From JBOHUX01 sp050734915 (GTDB lineage Bacteria > Chloroflexota > Dormibacteria > Dormibacterales > Dormibacteraceae): 46,001 bases of DNA. The DNA lies in NCBI GenBank assembly GCA_050734915.1, contig JBOHUX010000002.1:1-46001 (forward strand), given 5' to 3'. Each line of letters opens with the position of its first letter. The stretch's first letter is position 1. This document shows positions 39,228 to 46,001 of this stretch, one piece after another. The translations under genes and the position numbers were made by a program. The notes under the pieces are model-generated. The model ran no database searches. It was not told the DNA's origin and was given only the letters and a program-made list of their open reading frames with translations.

Positions 39228-40080
39228 GCCCGCTGGCATCACCTCCTTCGCGGTGATCCGGCGGATGCGGGCTCTGACGGGCGTCAAGCGGGTCGGGCAC
39301 GCGGGCACGCTGGACCCCCTCGCCACCGGGGTGCTGCCGGTGCTCTTCGGATCGGCGACGCGGCTGGCCGAGTTCGCGCTCCGCCTGCCCAAGACCTACG
39401 TGGGAGACGTCCGCCTGGGGGCGACGACGGTGACCGACGACGCCGAGGCCGAGCGCGTTCCCGTCGCCGACCCCTCCCACCTCGACCGCGGCGCCGTCTC
39501 CGCGGAGCTGGCGAAGTTCGTCGGCCGGATCATGCAGGAGCCCCCCGCGTATTCCGCGGTCAAGCTCGAGGGCGAGCGCTCCTACCGCCTCGCACGGCGG
39601 GGCGACCCGAGGCGACCGGCGCCCCGCGAGGTGGAGATCCTGGAGGCGGAGCTGATCTCGTTCCGGCCCGGTCCGGAGGCGGTCGCCGAGATCCGCGTCG
39701 TCTGTGGCAGTGGCACCTACCTGCGCTCGCTGGCCCGCGACCTCGGCCGGCGGCTGGGCGTGGGCGGCCACCTGGGCCAGCTCGTCCGAACGGCCTACGG
39801 GGGGCTCCGGATCGAGGATTCCGTCGCGCTGGCGGACCTGGCCGGCGGCGCCGACGTCGAGGACCGCCTCCTCTCGCCGGACGTGCTGGTCCCCGAGATG
39901 GAGCGCGTGCGCTTGACCGTGGAGCAGATCGCGCTCGTCCGCCAGGGCCGGCCGGTCCGCGTGGTGCCCGACCCCGGCCCGGGCCCGCTGCGCGCCCACG
40001 ACGAGACGGGGCGCCTGATCGCGCTGGGGCACGCCGACCCCCTGCGCCGCACCTTCGTGCCGGAGAAGGTCCTGGACTGA
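39199..40080 (+). CDS. truB: tRNA pseudouridine-55 synthase TruB
   Basis: Makes pseudouridine 55 in the T-loop of tRNAs. The 293-residue protein opens with PGVLNLDKPAGITSFAVIRRMR and has the catalytic segment VGHAGTLDPLATGVLPV with its Asp, MQEPPAYSAVKLEGERSYRLAR, and CGSGTYLRSLARDLGRRLG; a PUA-like C-terminal domain follows (LTVEQIALVRQGRPV...). GTG start inside the nrnA end. Usual position between the nrnA and ribF genes. Confidence 0.97.
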   Translation: MLPGVLNLDKPAGITSFAVIRRMRALTGVKRVGHAGTLDPLATGVLPVLFGSATRLAEFALRLPKTYVGDVRLGATTVTDDAEAERVPVADPSHLDRGAVSAELAKFVGRIMQEPPAYSAVKLEGERSYRLARRGDPRRPAPREVEILEAELISFRPGPEAVAEIRVVCGSGTYLRSLARDLGRRLGVGGHLGQLVRTAYGGLRIEDSVALADLAGGADVEDRLLSPDVLVPEMERVRLTVEQIALVRQGRPVRVVPDPGPGPLRAHDETGRLIALGHADPLRRTFVPEKVLD

Positions 40081-40094
40081 AGCCGGGGCGGGAA

Positions 40095-40112
40095 GCCCGG
40101 CCGATGCCGGGC
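40095..40112. other. GC-rich hairpin between truB and ribF
   Basis: GCCCGGC-CGAT-GCCGGGC forms a perfect 7-bp stem with a tetraloop, 14 bases after the truB stop. There is no T-run, so it may be a weak or T-less terminator or an mRNA 3'-end stabiliser. It precedes the ribF -10-like box by 26 bases and probably marks a transcript boundary. Confidence 0.45.
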
Positions 40113-40138
40113 GGTCGCCGGGAGGCCGCCCCGCACAG

Positions 40139-40144
40139 TAGATT
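40139..40144 (+). promoter_or_regulatory. Putative -10 box of ribF (TAGATT)
   Basis: TAGATT ends 8 bases before the ribF ATG at 40153; the intervening cttgcaag has no Shine-Dalgarno sequence. A transcript from here would start at or next to the ATG. It could drive ribF, the AGPS-like gene and the lipid kinase. Confidence 0.5.
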
Positions 40145-40152
40145 CTTGCAAG

Positions 40153-41073
40153 ATGCAGGTCCACTTCGACATGCCCCGCCCCCGGCTGGGGCCCACCGCC
40201 CTCACCATCGGCAGCTTCGACGGCGTCCATCCCGGCCATGCGGCGGTGATCGGCATGGTGGTCCGGGCGGCGCGGTCGACGGGCCTGGGGTCCGCCCTGC
40301 TCACCTTCGAGCCGCACCCTCGCTGCGTCGTCGATCCCGCCAACTGCCCCAAGTCACTGACGACTCTGGAGGAGAAGGTCCGCCTGTTCGAGGCGATCGG
40401 GATCGACCACCTGATCGTCATCCAGTTCACCGCCGCACTCTCCGGGCTGCCCGCCGCCGGCTTCATGGCCGGCCTGCTGGAGGGCGTGGATCTCCGTCAC
40501 CTGGTGATCGGGCCGGATTTCGCCCTCGGCCACCGCCGCGCCGGGGACGGGACCTGGCTCCGCGCCCACGGCGCCGAGCACGGCTACCGCGTCGAGGTGG
40601 CGGACCTGGTCAGGCACGAGGGGGTGGACCTGCACAGCTCCGAGATCCGGCGCCTGGTGACGCTGGGAGACATGCCCGCGGCCAGGAAGCTGCTGGGCCG
40701 CGACTACTCCATCGAGGGCCTGGTGCAGCCGGGCGACCGCGTCGGCCGCCGGCTGGGCTTTCCGACCGCCAACATCGCGGTCCCTCCCAACAAGCTGGTG
40801 CCGGCGCTGGGCGCCTACGCGGGCAGGGTGCGGACCGAGACCGGGGAGTTCGCGGGCGCTCTCAGCGTCGGCTACCGGCCCACCTTCGGGGGCACGGAGC
40901 TTCGCGTCGAGGCCTTCCTCCTCGACTACGAGGGCGATCTGTACCAGCGCCGGATCGAGCTCTCCTTCCTGCTCCATCTGCACGACGACCTCAAGTTCGA
41001 CTCCTGGGAGGCGCTGTCCGCACGGATCGCCGAGGACGTGGAACGGACCCGCCAGCTGGCGGGACCGTCGTGA
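40153..41073 (+). CDS. ribF: Bifunctional riboflavin kinase/FAD synthetase
   Basis: Converts riboflavin to FMN and FMN to FAD. The 306-residue protein has an N-terminal nucleotidyltransferase domain with TIGSFDGVHPGH, FEPHPRC, LVIGPDFALGHRRAGD, and SSEIRRLVTLGDM, and a C-terminal kinase domain with GDRVGRRLGFPTANIAVP and GALSVGYRPTFGG. The next gene encodes an FAD enzyme and overlaps it by 4 bases (GTGA). Confidence 0.97.
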   Translation: MQVHFDMPRPRLGPTALTIGSFDGVHPGHAAVIGMVVRAARSTGLGSALLTFEPHPRCVVDPANCPKSLTTLEEKVRLFEAIGIDHLIVIQFTAALSGLPAAGFMAGLLEGVDLRHLVIGPDFALGHRRAGDGTWLRAHGAEHGYRVEVADLVRHEGVDLHSSEIRRLVTLGDMPAARKLLGRDYSIEGLVQPGDRVGRRLGFPTANIAVPPNKLVPALGAYAGRVRTETGEFAGALSVGYRPTFGGTELRVEAFLLDYEGDLYQRRIELSFLLHLHDDLKFDSWEALSARIAEDVERTRQLAGPS

Positions 41074-42431
41074 GAGCCGAGGTGGAGGCGATCGTGGGCC
41101 CGGGGTCCGTCCTCGAGCGCCCGGTGCAAGATCTCTGGCCACTCGGGCTGATGCGGCGGCGGTCGGGCGAGGCGGCGCCGCCGGTGCTGGTGGCCCGGCC
41201 GGCGACCTACGAGCAGGTGGCCACCCTGCTGGCCTGGGCGTCGGGCGCGAACGTCGGCGTGGTCCCGGTCGGGGGCGGGTCGGGGGTCTGCGGGGCGGTC
41301 GAGGCGGCGGCGGGCGAGCTGGCGATCGACCTCACCGGGCTCGACCGGGTGCTCGAGGTGAACGAGGACGACCTGACGTGCCGGGTCCAGGCGGGGGCCG
41401 TCGGGCTGCGCGTCGAGGAGGCCCTCAACCGGCGGCGCCTGACCCTCGGCCACCACCCCAGCTCGCTGCCCTTCAGCACCATCGGCGGGCTCATCTCGAC
41501 CCGCTCCTCGGGGCAGGAGTCGAGCCGCTACGGGAACATCGAGGACATGCTGCTGGCCCTGACCGTCGCGCTTCCCGACGGCACCCTGGCGGCCCTTCGA
41601 CCCGGCCCCCGCTCGGCGATCGGCCCCGCGCTGCACCAGCTCTACGTGGGCGCCGAGGGCACGCTGGGGGTCGTTCTCGAGGCCGAGCTTCGCCTCCACC
41701 GGCTCCCGGCGCGCGTGATCGGCGGCGGCCATCGCACGGACAGCGTCGAGCAGGGCCTGGAGGCGATGAGAGAGGTGGTTCAGTCGGAGGTCCGGCCCTT
41801 GGTCATGCGGCTCTACGACCCCGAGGACACAGCCTTCCAGGGACTTGGACTGGAGGGATGCCTGCTCGTGCTGGCGGTGGCGGGCGAGCCGGATCTCGCC
41901 GAGGCGGAGGCGTCGGTGGCGCTCCGTGCCCTCTCCCGGGCGGGCGCCGCGGGGCTGGGTGAGGAGCCCTGGCGGCACTGGCGGGACCATCGGCTCGATC
42001 TCTCGGCGGAGCGCCTCCGTGAGTTCCTGTCGGTGCCGGGCTCCTATCTCGATACGATCGAGGTGGCGGCTCCCTGGAGCCGGCTGCCGGGCCTCTACGC
42101 CGAGGTCAAGGCGGGGCTCACCGAGGCGGCCGGGTTCGCGCTCTGCCACTTCAGTCACGCGTACCCGCATGGCTGCTGCGCCTACTTCACCTTCGCCGGG
42201 CACGCCGATTCCGAGGCGGCCGCGACGGCGGCCTACCGCCGGGCCTGGGCGGCCGCCATGGCCGCCTGCCCCCGGCACGGTGCCACCATCGGCCATCACC
42301 ACGGTGTCGGCCAGGTCCGCCGGGCCTGGATGCAGGCGGAGATGGGCGGCTGGGCGGGGCTCTGGCGGGCGATCCGCGCCGGGGTCGATCCGGCCGGCGT
42401 CATGAATCCGCGCGGTGTGGGAGGGCCGTGA
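41070..42431 (+). CDS. FAD-linked oxidase, alkylglycerone-phosphate synthase-like
   Basis: A 453-residue flavoprotein of the VAO/FAD_binding_4 family closest in motifs to alkyldihydroxyacetone-phosphate synthase (AGPS), which swaps the acyl chain of acyl-DHAP for a fatty alcohol to make ether lipids. FAD domain: PVGGGSGVCGAVEA, QAGAVGLRVEEAL, GHHPSSLPFSTIGGLISTRSSG, YGNIEDMLLALTVALPDG and GAEGTLGVV. Cap domain: YLDTIEVAAPWSRL and the active-site His triplet HHHGVGQVRRAWM (His409-411). All have direct counterparts in AGPS. The GTG overlaps the ribF stop; the product's own stop overlaps the lipid-kinase GTG. Other FAD-dependent oxidases (lactate or glycolate type) are less likely because of the HHHGVG motif. 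Confidence 0.85.
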   Translation: MRAEVEAIVGPGSVLERPVQDLWPLGLMRRRSGEAAPPVLVARPATYEQVATLLAWASGANVGVVPVGGGSGVCGAVEAAAGELAIDLTGLDRVLEVNEDDLTCRVQAGAVGLRVEEALNRRRLTLGHHPSSLPFSTIGGLISTRSSGQESSRYGNIEDMLLALTVALPDGTLAALRPGPRSAIGPALHQLYVGAEGTLGVVLEAELRLHRLPARVIGGGHRTDSVEQGLEAMREVVQSEVRPLVMRLYDPEDTAFQGLGLEGCLLVLAVAGEPDLAEAEASVALRALSRAGAAGLGEEPWRHWRDHRLDLSAERLREFLSVPGSYLDTIEVAAPWSRLPGLYAEVKAGLTEAAGFALCHFSHAYPHGCCAYFTFAGHADSEAAATAAYRRAWAAAMAACPRHGATIGHHHGVGQVRRAWMQAEMGGWAGLWRAIRAGVDPAGVMNPRGVGGP

Positions 42432-43369
42432 CCGGCGTCCTCGTGATCGTCAATCCGGCCGCGGACGGGGGCCGGACGGGGCGCCGCTGGCCGGGCTTCG
42501 CGGTGGGTCTGAGAGCCGCGGGGGTGGACTTCGAGGCCGCCTTCACGACCCGCCCCGGGGAGGCCGCGGAGATCAGCCGGCGGGCGGTCAGCTCGGCCCG
42601 GGGCATCGTGCTCGCGGCGGGCGGGGACGGCACCCTCAACGAGGTCGTGAACGGGTTCTTCGAGGGCGGGGAGGCGATCACCACCGAGAGCGTCCTGGGG
42701 ATGATCCCGCTCGGGTCGGGTGGTGATTTCCGGCGCAGCTTCGGGCTCCCCTCCAGCCCGGGGGGGGTGGCGCGGCTCCTCCGGGAGGGGGCACCGCGCC
42801 GGATCGACGCCGGGCGGGCGACCTTCCGCGGACACGGCGGGGCGACGGCGGAGCGCTACTTCATCAACATCGCCGACGCCGGCATCGGCGGCGAGGTGGT
42901 CGCCCGCGTCAACCGCAGCTCCAAGCGGTTGGGGGGCGCGGCGGCGTTCCTGATGGCGTCGATGGCGAGCGTCCTCACCTGGCGCAACCAGCCGATGCGG
43001 GTCACCGCCGGCGGCCGTTCAATGGACCTCGTCGCCCAGCAGGTGGTGATCGCCAACGGCCGCTACTTCGGCGGTGGCATGCAGGTGGCGCCCCGGGCGG
43101 CGCCCGACGACGGGCTTCTCGACGTGCTCCTGGTCGGCGACCTCGGCCTCTGGGAGAACGCCCGGGGCCTGCGCCGGCTCAGGTCGGGGACCCACCTCGA
43201 CGATCCCGATCCCAAGCTGGAGTTCTTCCGGACCGCGCGGGTCGAGGTCGATTCGACCGGGCGGGTCCCCCTCGATCTGGACGGGGAGCAGCCGGGCACG
43301 CTGCCGGCCGTCTTCGAGGTCGTCCCGGGGGCGATCAGCCTGCTCGCCCCGCCCGCCGGCCGCGAGTGA
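42428..43369 (+). CDS. Diacylglycerol kinase family lipid kinase
   Basis: Lipid kinase of the DgkB/YegS/LCB5 fold, phosphorylating diacylglycerol or a related lipid. The 313-residue product has IVNPAADGGRTGRRW at the start, the catalytic AAGGDGTLNEVVNGF (GGDGT at residues 65-69), IPLGSGGDFRRSFG in place of the common GTGND loop, and NIADAGIGGEV. The C-terminal half ends VPLDLDGEQPGTLP, the usual family motif. Coupled to the AGPS-like gene (4-base overlap), so a shared role in ether/glycerolipid metabolism is likely, as inference. Confidence 0.9.
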   Translation: MTGVLVIVNPAADGGRTGRRWPGFAVGLRAAGVDFEAAFTTRPGEAAEISRRAVSSARGIVLAAGGDGTLNEVVNGFFEGGEAITTESVLGMIPLGSGGDFRRSFGLPSSPGGVARLLREGAPRRIDAGRATFRGHGGATAERYFINIADAGIGGEVVARVNRSSKRLGGAAAFLMASMASVLTWRNQPMRVTAGGRSMDLVAQQVVIANGRYFGGGMQVAPRAAPDDGLLDVLLVGDLGLWENARGLRRLRSGTHLDDPDPKLEFFRTARVEVDSTGRVPLDLDGEQPGTLPAVFEVVPGAISLLAPPAGRE

Positions 43370-43402
43370 CTCCTCCGCGTGGTGACGGGCGGTGCCGAGC
43401 GA

Positions 43403-43423
43403 CGCCCGGGCCGGTGCCGGGCG
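43403..43423. other. GC-rich hairpin upstream of rpsO
   Basis: CGCCCGG and CCGGGCG form a perfect 7-bp stem around GCCGGTG, in the 78-base gap between the lipid kinase and rpsO. No T-run follows. It resembles the hairpin upstream of ribF (same GCCCGG/CCGGGC core) and ends 8 bases before the rpsO -10 box, so it would cover the -35 region. Confidence 0.4.
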
Positions 43424-43431
43424 CCGATCCG

Positions 43432-43437
43432 TATAAT
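43432..43437 (+). promoter_or_regulatory. -10 box of rpsO (TATAAT)
   Basis: A perfect TATAAT consensus 10 bases before the rpsO TTG at 43448, the best promoter-like hexamer seen in the window. No obvious -35. With initiation ~7 bases downstream of the box, the mRNA would begin within about three bases of the start codon. Confidence 0.65.
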
Positions 43438-43447
43438 CGACCCTGGT

Positions 43448-43717
43448 TTGGCAGTCGACACCGAGGTCAAGAGCAGGCTGGTGGGTGACCATCGGGTCCA
43501 CGAGACGGACACCGGGTCGCCAGAGGTTCAGGTCGCGATCTTCTCGGAGCGCATCAAGCAGCTCACCGAGCACCTGAAGGTGAATCCCAAGGATCATCAC
43601 ACTCGCCGTGGCCTTCTGATCCTGGTCGGCAAGCGACGCCGGCTGCTCAACTACCTGAGCCGCAGCGATGTCGAGCGCTACCGCTCCCTGATCGCCAGGC
43701 TCGGGATCAGGCGCTAG
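43448..43717 (+). CDS. rpsO: Small ribosomal subunit protein uS15
   Basis: 30S protein that binds the central domain of 16S rRNA and bridge B4. The TTG at 43448 gives exactly 89 residues, the standard length; a GTG at 43379 in the same frame would add 23 non-homologous residues. Signatures: HETDTGSPEVQVAIFSERIKQLTEHL, NPKDHHTRRGLLILVGKRRRLLNYL and a basic end LIARLGIRR. rpsO-pnp is the near-universal order. Confidence 0.97.
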   Translation: MAVDTEVKSRLVGDHRVHETDTGSPEVQVAIFSERIKQLTEHLKVNPKDHHTRRGLLILVGKRRRLLNYLSRSDVERYRSLIARLGIRR

Positions 43718-43721
43718 ATCG

Positions 43722-43745
43722 CCGGGGCATTCATGGACGCCCCGG
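43722..43745 (+). other. Hairpin in the rpsO-pnp intergenic region
   Basis: CCGGGGC and GCCCCGG form a perfect 7-bp stem with a 10-base loop right after the rpsO stop. No T-run follows, so not a classical terminator. In E. coli the rpsO-pnp gap carries hairpins for termination, RNase III cleavage and pnp autoregulation; a similar processing role is possible here. The remaining 160 bases up to pnp contain only smaller GC repeats and the pnp Shine-Dalgarno sequence GGAGGTG (43894-43900). Confidence 0.5.
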
Positions 43746-43905
43746 TCCAATACGGGATTCCGGGAGGTTGGCCGGCCTATCAGGCCCTTAGAACCCGGCG
43801 CCGAGCCCCCTCGTCGGGAGGGATGGCTGGGCGGCGGCTGCTAGAGACCTGGCAGGCGGAGTTCCAACCACGACCCGGCGTCTCCATGAATTCGGAGGTG
43901 TCCAG

Positions 43906-46001
43906 ATGCCGGTAGTCACCAAAACTCTCGAGATCGCCGGAAGGCAGCTCAGCGTCGAGGCGGGGCGGATCGCCGAGCAGGCGAACGGGGCGGTGTTCAT
44001 CAAGCAGGGTGAGACCGTCGTCCTCTCCACCGCGGTGATGTCGAAGGAGCCCCGCGAGGGCATCGACTTCTTCCCGCTCACCTGCGATTACGAGGAGAAG
44101 CTCTATGCGGCGGGCAAGATCCCGGGCGGCTTCATCCGCCGCGAGGGCCGGCCCTCCGAGGCTGCCGTCCTCGCCTGCCGGCTCACCGACCGTCCCCTCC
44201 GTCCCCTCTTCCCGAAGGGCTTCCGGAACGATGTCCAGGTCGTCTCCACGGTGATGAGCACCGACCAGGAGAGCGACCCCACGACGCTCGCCATCAACGG
44301 CGCCTCGACCGCGCTGACGATCTCCGACATCCCCTTCCAGGGTCCGGTCGGAGCCGTGCGGCTCGGCCTCATCGACGGCCAGCTGATCGTCAACCCACCC
44401 ATGGCGCGGATGGAGGAGTCAGACCTCGACCTGGTCGTGGCGGGGACCATGGACGCCATCTTGATGGTCGAGGCGGGCGCCAAGCAGGTGCCGGAGGCGG
44501 TCGTCCTCCAGGCGCTGGACATGGCCCATCGCGAGATCGCGCGCCTGTGCCAGCTGCAGCTCGACCTCCGCGCCGAAGCGGGCCGGCAGAAGCGGGCCTT
44601 CACGCCCCCCGCGCCACCCCAGGAGATCGTGGAGGCCGTCGCCGGCTACCTGGGCGGCCGCCTCGACGAGGCCGCCTACCATCCCGACAAGGCGCTCCGC
44701 GAGGCCAAGGTGGACGAGCTCAAGGGGCAGATGGTCGCCGAGCTCGGAGGTGCCCACCCGGAGACGACCGACCTACTCAAGAAGCTCTTCGAGGAGCGCC
44801 TCAAGGACCGTGTCCGCCAGCGGGTGATCGAGGAGGGAGTCCGGATCGACGGGCGCGGGCTCAAGGATGTCCGGCCGATCTCGGTCGAGGTCGGCGTCCT
44901 GCCCCGCACGCATGGCTCCGGCCTGTTCACCCGGGGCCAGACGCAGGCGCTCACCATCCTCACCCTGGGCTCGATCTCGGACCAGCAGAAGCTGGACGGC
45001 CTGGGCCTGGAGGAGTTCAAGCGCTACCTCCACCACTACAACTTCCCGCCCTACTCGGTCGGCGAGGCGCGGCCACTGCGCAGCCCCGGCCGGCGGGAGA
45101 TCGGACACGGCGCGCTCGCCGAGCGGGCGCTCGTCAGCGTCGTGCCCGGGGTCGAGGAGTGGCCGTACACGCTCCGGGTCGTCTCCGAGATCCTGAGCTC
45201 GAACGGATCCACCTCGATGGCGTCGGTCTGCGGATCCACGCTGGCGTTGATGGACGCCGGGGTGCCCATCAAGGCCCCCGTCGCGGGGATCGCGATGGGC
45301 CTGGTGACCCGGGAGGGCAGGCACGCGGTCCTGACCGACATCCAGGGCGTCGAGGACGCCCTCGGCGACATGGACTTCAAGGTCGCCGGCACCCGCGAGG
45401 GGATCACCGCCCTGCAGATGGACATCAAGATCAAGGGTCTGACCCACGAGATCATGGCGGAGGCGCTGGAGCAGGCCCGCGAGGCCCGCCTCCTGGTCCT
45501 CGGCAAGATGCTCGACGTGATCCCCGAGCCGCGCCGCGAGATGAGCACGTACGCCCCGCGGATCACCACCATCCAGATCAATCCGGACAAGATCCGGGAC
45601 GTGATCGGGCCGGGCGGCAAGGTGATCCGCAAGATCATCGAGGAGACCGGGGTCGAGATCGACGTCGAGGACGACGGACGCATCTACATCGCCGCCACCG
45701 ACCAGGAGGGAGCCCGCAAGGCGATCGACTGGATCAAGGGGCTCACCGACGAGGTCGAGGTGGGCCGCATATATCGTGGCAAGGTGGTCAGGATCATGCC
45801 GTTCGGCGCCTTCGTCGAGGTGCTGCCCAACCAGGACGGCCTCGTCCACATCTCCCAGCTCACCGACCACCGGGTGGGGCGGGTCGAGGAGGTCATCAAC
45901 GTGGGCGACGAGATCATGGTCAAGGCGGTCGAGATCGACACCCAGGGCCGGCTCAACCTGAGCCGCCAGGCCGCCCACCAAGAGCTCGCCCAACGCGGGG
46001 A
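43906..46001 (+). CDS. pnp: Polyribonucleotide nucleotidyltransferase (PNPase), 3' end cut by window
   Basis: Phosphorolytic 3'-5' exoribonuclease and RNA-degradosome component. 698 codons are visible and the stop lies beyond the window, so the gene is nearly complete. Domains: first RNase PH core (GRIAEQANGAVFIKQGETVVLSTAV, FIRREGRPSEAAVLACRLTDRPLRPLF), helical linker, second catalytic core (RTHGSGLFTRGQTQAL, SSNGSTSMASVCGSTLALMDAGVPI, GDMDFKVAGTREGITALQMDIK), a KH domain (VIGPGGKVIRKIIEETG, near residue 567) and an S1 domain (GRIYRGKVVRIMPFGAFVEVLP...LVHISQL). ATG follows GGAGGTG at six bases, a strong ribosome binding site unlike most genes here. Confidence 0.97.
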   Translation, partial: MPVVTKTLEIAGRQLSVEAGRIAEQANGAVFIKQGETVVLSTAVMSKEPREGIDFFPLTCDYEEKLYAAGKIPGGFIRREGRPSEAAVLACRLTDRPLRPLFPKGFRNDVQVVSTVMSTDQESDPTTLAINGASTALTISDIPFQGPVGAVRLGLIDGQLIVNPPMARMEESDLDLVVAGTMDAILMVEAGAKQVPEAVVLQALDMAHREIARLCQLQLDLRAEAGRQKRAFTPPAPPQEIVEAVAGYLGGRLDEAAYHPDKALREAKVDELKGQMVAELGGAHPETTDLLKKLFEERLKDRVRQRVIEEGVRIDGRGLKDVRPISVEVGVLPRTHGSGLFTRGQTQALTILTLGSISDQQKLDGLGLEEFKRYLHHYNFPPYSVGEARPLRSPGRREIGHGALAERALVSVVPGVEEWPYTLRVVSEILSSNGSTSMASVCGSTLALMDAGVPIKAPVAGIAMGLVTREGRHAVLTDIQGVEDALGDMDFKVAGTREGITALQMDIKIKGLTHEIMAEALEQAREARLLVLGKMLDVIPEPRREMSTYAPRITTIQINPDKIRDVIGPGGKVIRKIIEETGVEIDVEDDGRIYIAATDQEGARKAIDWIKGLTDEVEVGRIYRGKVVRIMPFGAFVEVLPNQDGLVHISQLTDHRVGRVEEVINVGDEIMVKAVEIDTQGRLNLSRQAAHQELAQRG

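Noticed and set aside
43379..43447. Longer rpsO from GTG 43379
   Set aside because: The extra 23 residues are not S15-like, the TATAAT box lies inside them, and TTG 43448 gives the standard 89-residue protein.
1..46001. CRISPR arrays, tRNA/rRNA genes, insertion sequences, prophage or defence genes
   Set aside because: No regularly spaced repeats, no cloverleaf or rRNA-like stretches and no transposase, integrase or defence motifs were seen; the window is core housekeeping DNA.

Overview
The window is about 46 kb of very GC-rich bacterial DNA (around 70 % G+C by eye), packed with 45 recognisable genes and almost no intergenic space. Most neighbours overlap by 1-4 bases (ATGA, GTGA, TTGA), GTG and TTG starts are common, and most stops are TGA. 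It is core chromosome: no transposase, integrase, phage gene, CRISPR array, rRNA or tRNA was seen. Gene order (nusB-xseB-tlyA-nadK-recN-scpA-scpB-rluB-cmk-plsC; rsmI-metG-tatD-rsmA; infC-rpmI-rplT-trmH-pheS-pheT; yebC-ruvCAB-secDF; rimP-nusA-ylxR-infB-rbfA-nrnA-truB-ribF...rpsO-pnp) is that of Gram-positive-like Terrabacteria. With the composition and divergent proteins, I infer a Chloroflexota/Dormibacterota-like or related uncultured lineage, without certainty.

Layout. 1-8784 (+): aroQ end, efp, an Asp23-family protein, nusB, xseB, a divergent PAP2 protein, tlyA, nadK, recN, scpA, scpB, rluB, cmk, plsC. 8820-10151 (-): a lone AAA+ ATPase. 10241-18386 (+): dinG, rsmI, metG, tatD, rsmA and an MFS exporter, whose 3' end overlaps the convergent dedA-like gene (18295-18882, -). 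18911-28438 (+): thrS, a cyclophilin, the infC operon with a leader terminator, pheST, cvpA, tyrS. 28473-33987 (+): yebC, ruvCAB, secDF. 34045-43369 (+): the rimP-nusA-infB operon through ribF, then an alkylglycerone-phosphate-synthase-like flavoenzyme and a lipid kinase. 43448-46001 (+): rpsO and pnp, cut by the window edge. No gene-free stretch exceeds about 215 bases; the longest is the infC leader (21197-21409).

The genes mainly serve translation (EF-P, IF2, IF3, ribosomal proteins, tRNA synthetases, rRNA-modifying enzymes), RNA turnover (PNPase, NrnA), chromosome maintenance (RecN, ScpAB, RuvABC, DinG, ExoVII) and membrane/secretion functions (SecDF, PlsC, ether-lipid-like enzymes).

The most unusual signal is in translation initiation. 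Five genes (rluB, tatD, infC, a trmH-family gene, nrnA) have family-conserved N-termini lying upstream of any usable ATG/GTG/TTG; their best starts are ATC, ATC, ATC, CTG and ATA. infC (IF3) is the classical gene with such a start in other bacteria, and IF3 is the factor that rejects near-cognate starts, so an IF3-sensitive gene set is a testable idea. A second signal is a TANNNT -10-like box 6-12 bases before the start codon of at least seven genes, without a Shine-Dalgarno sequence, which suggests leaderless mRNAs.
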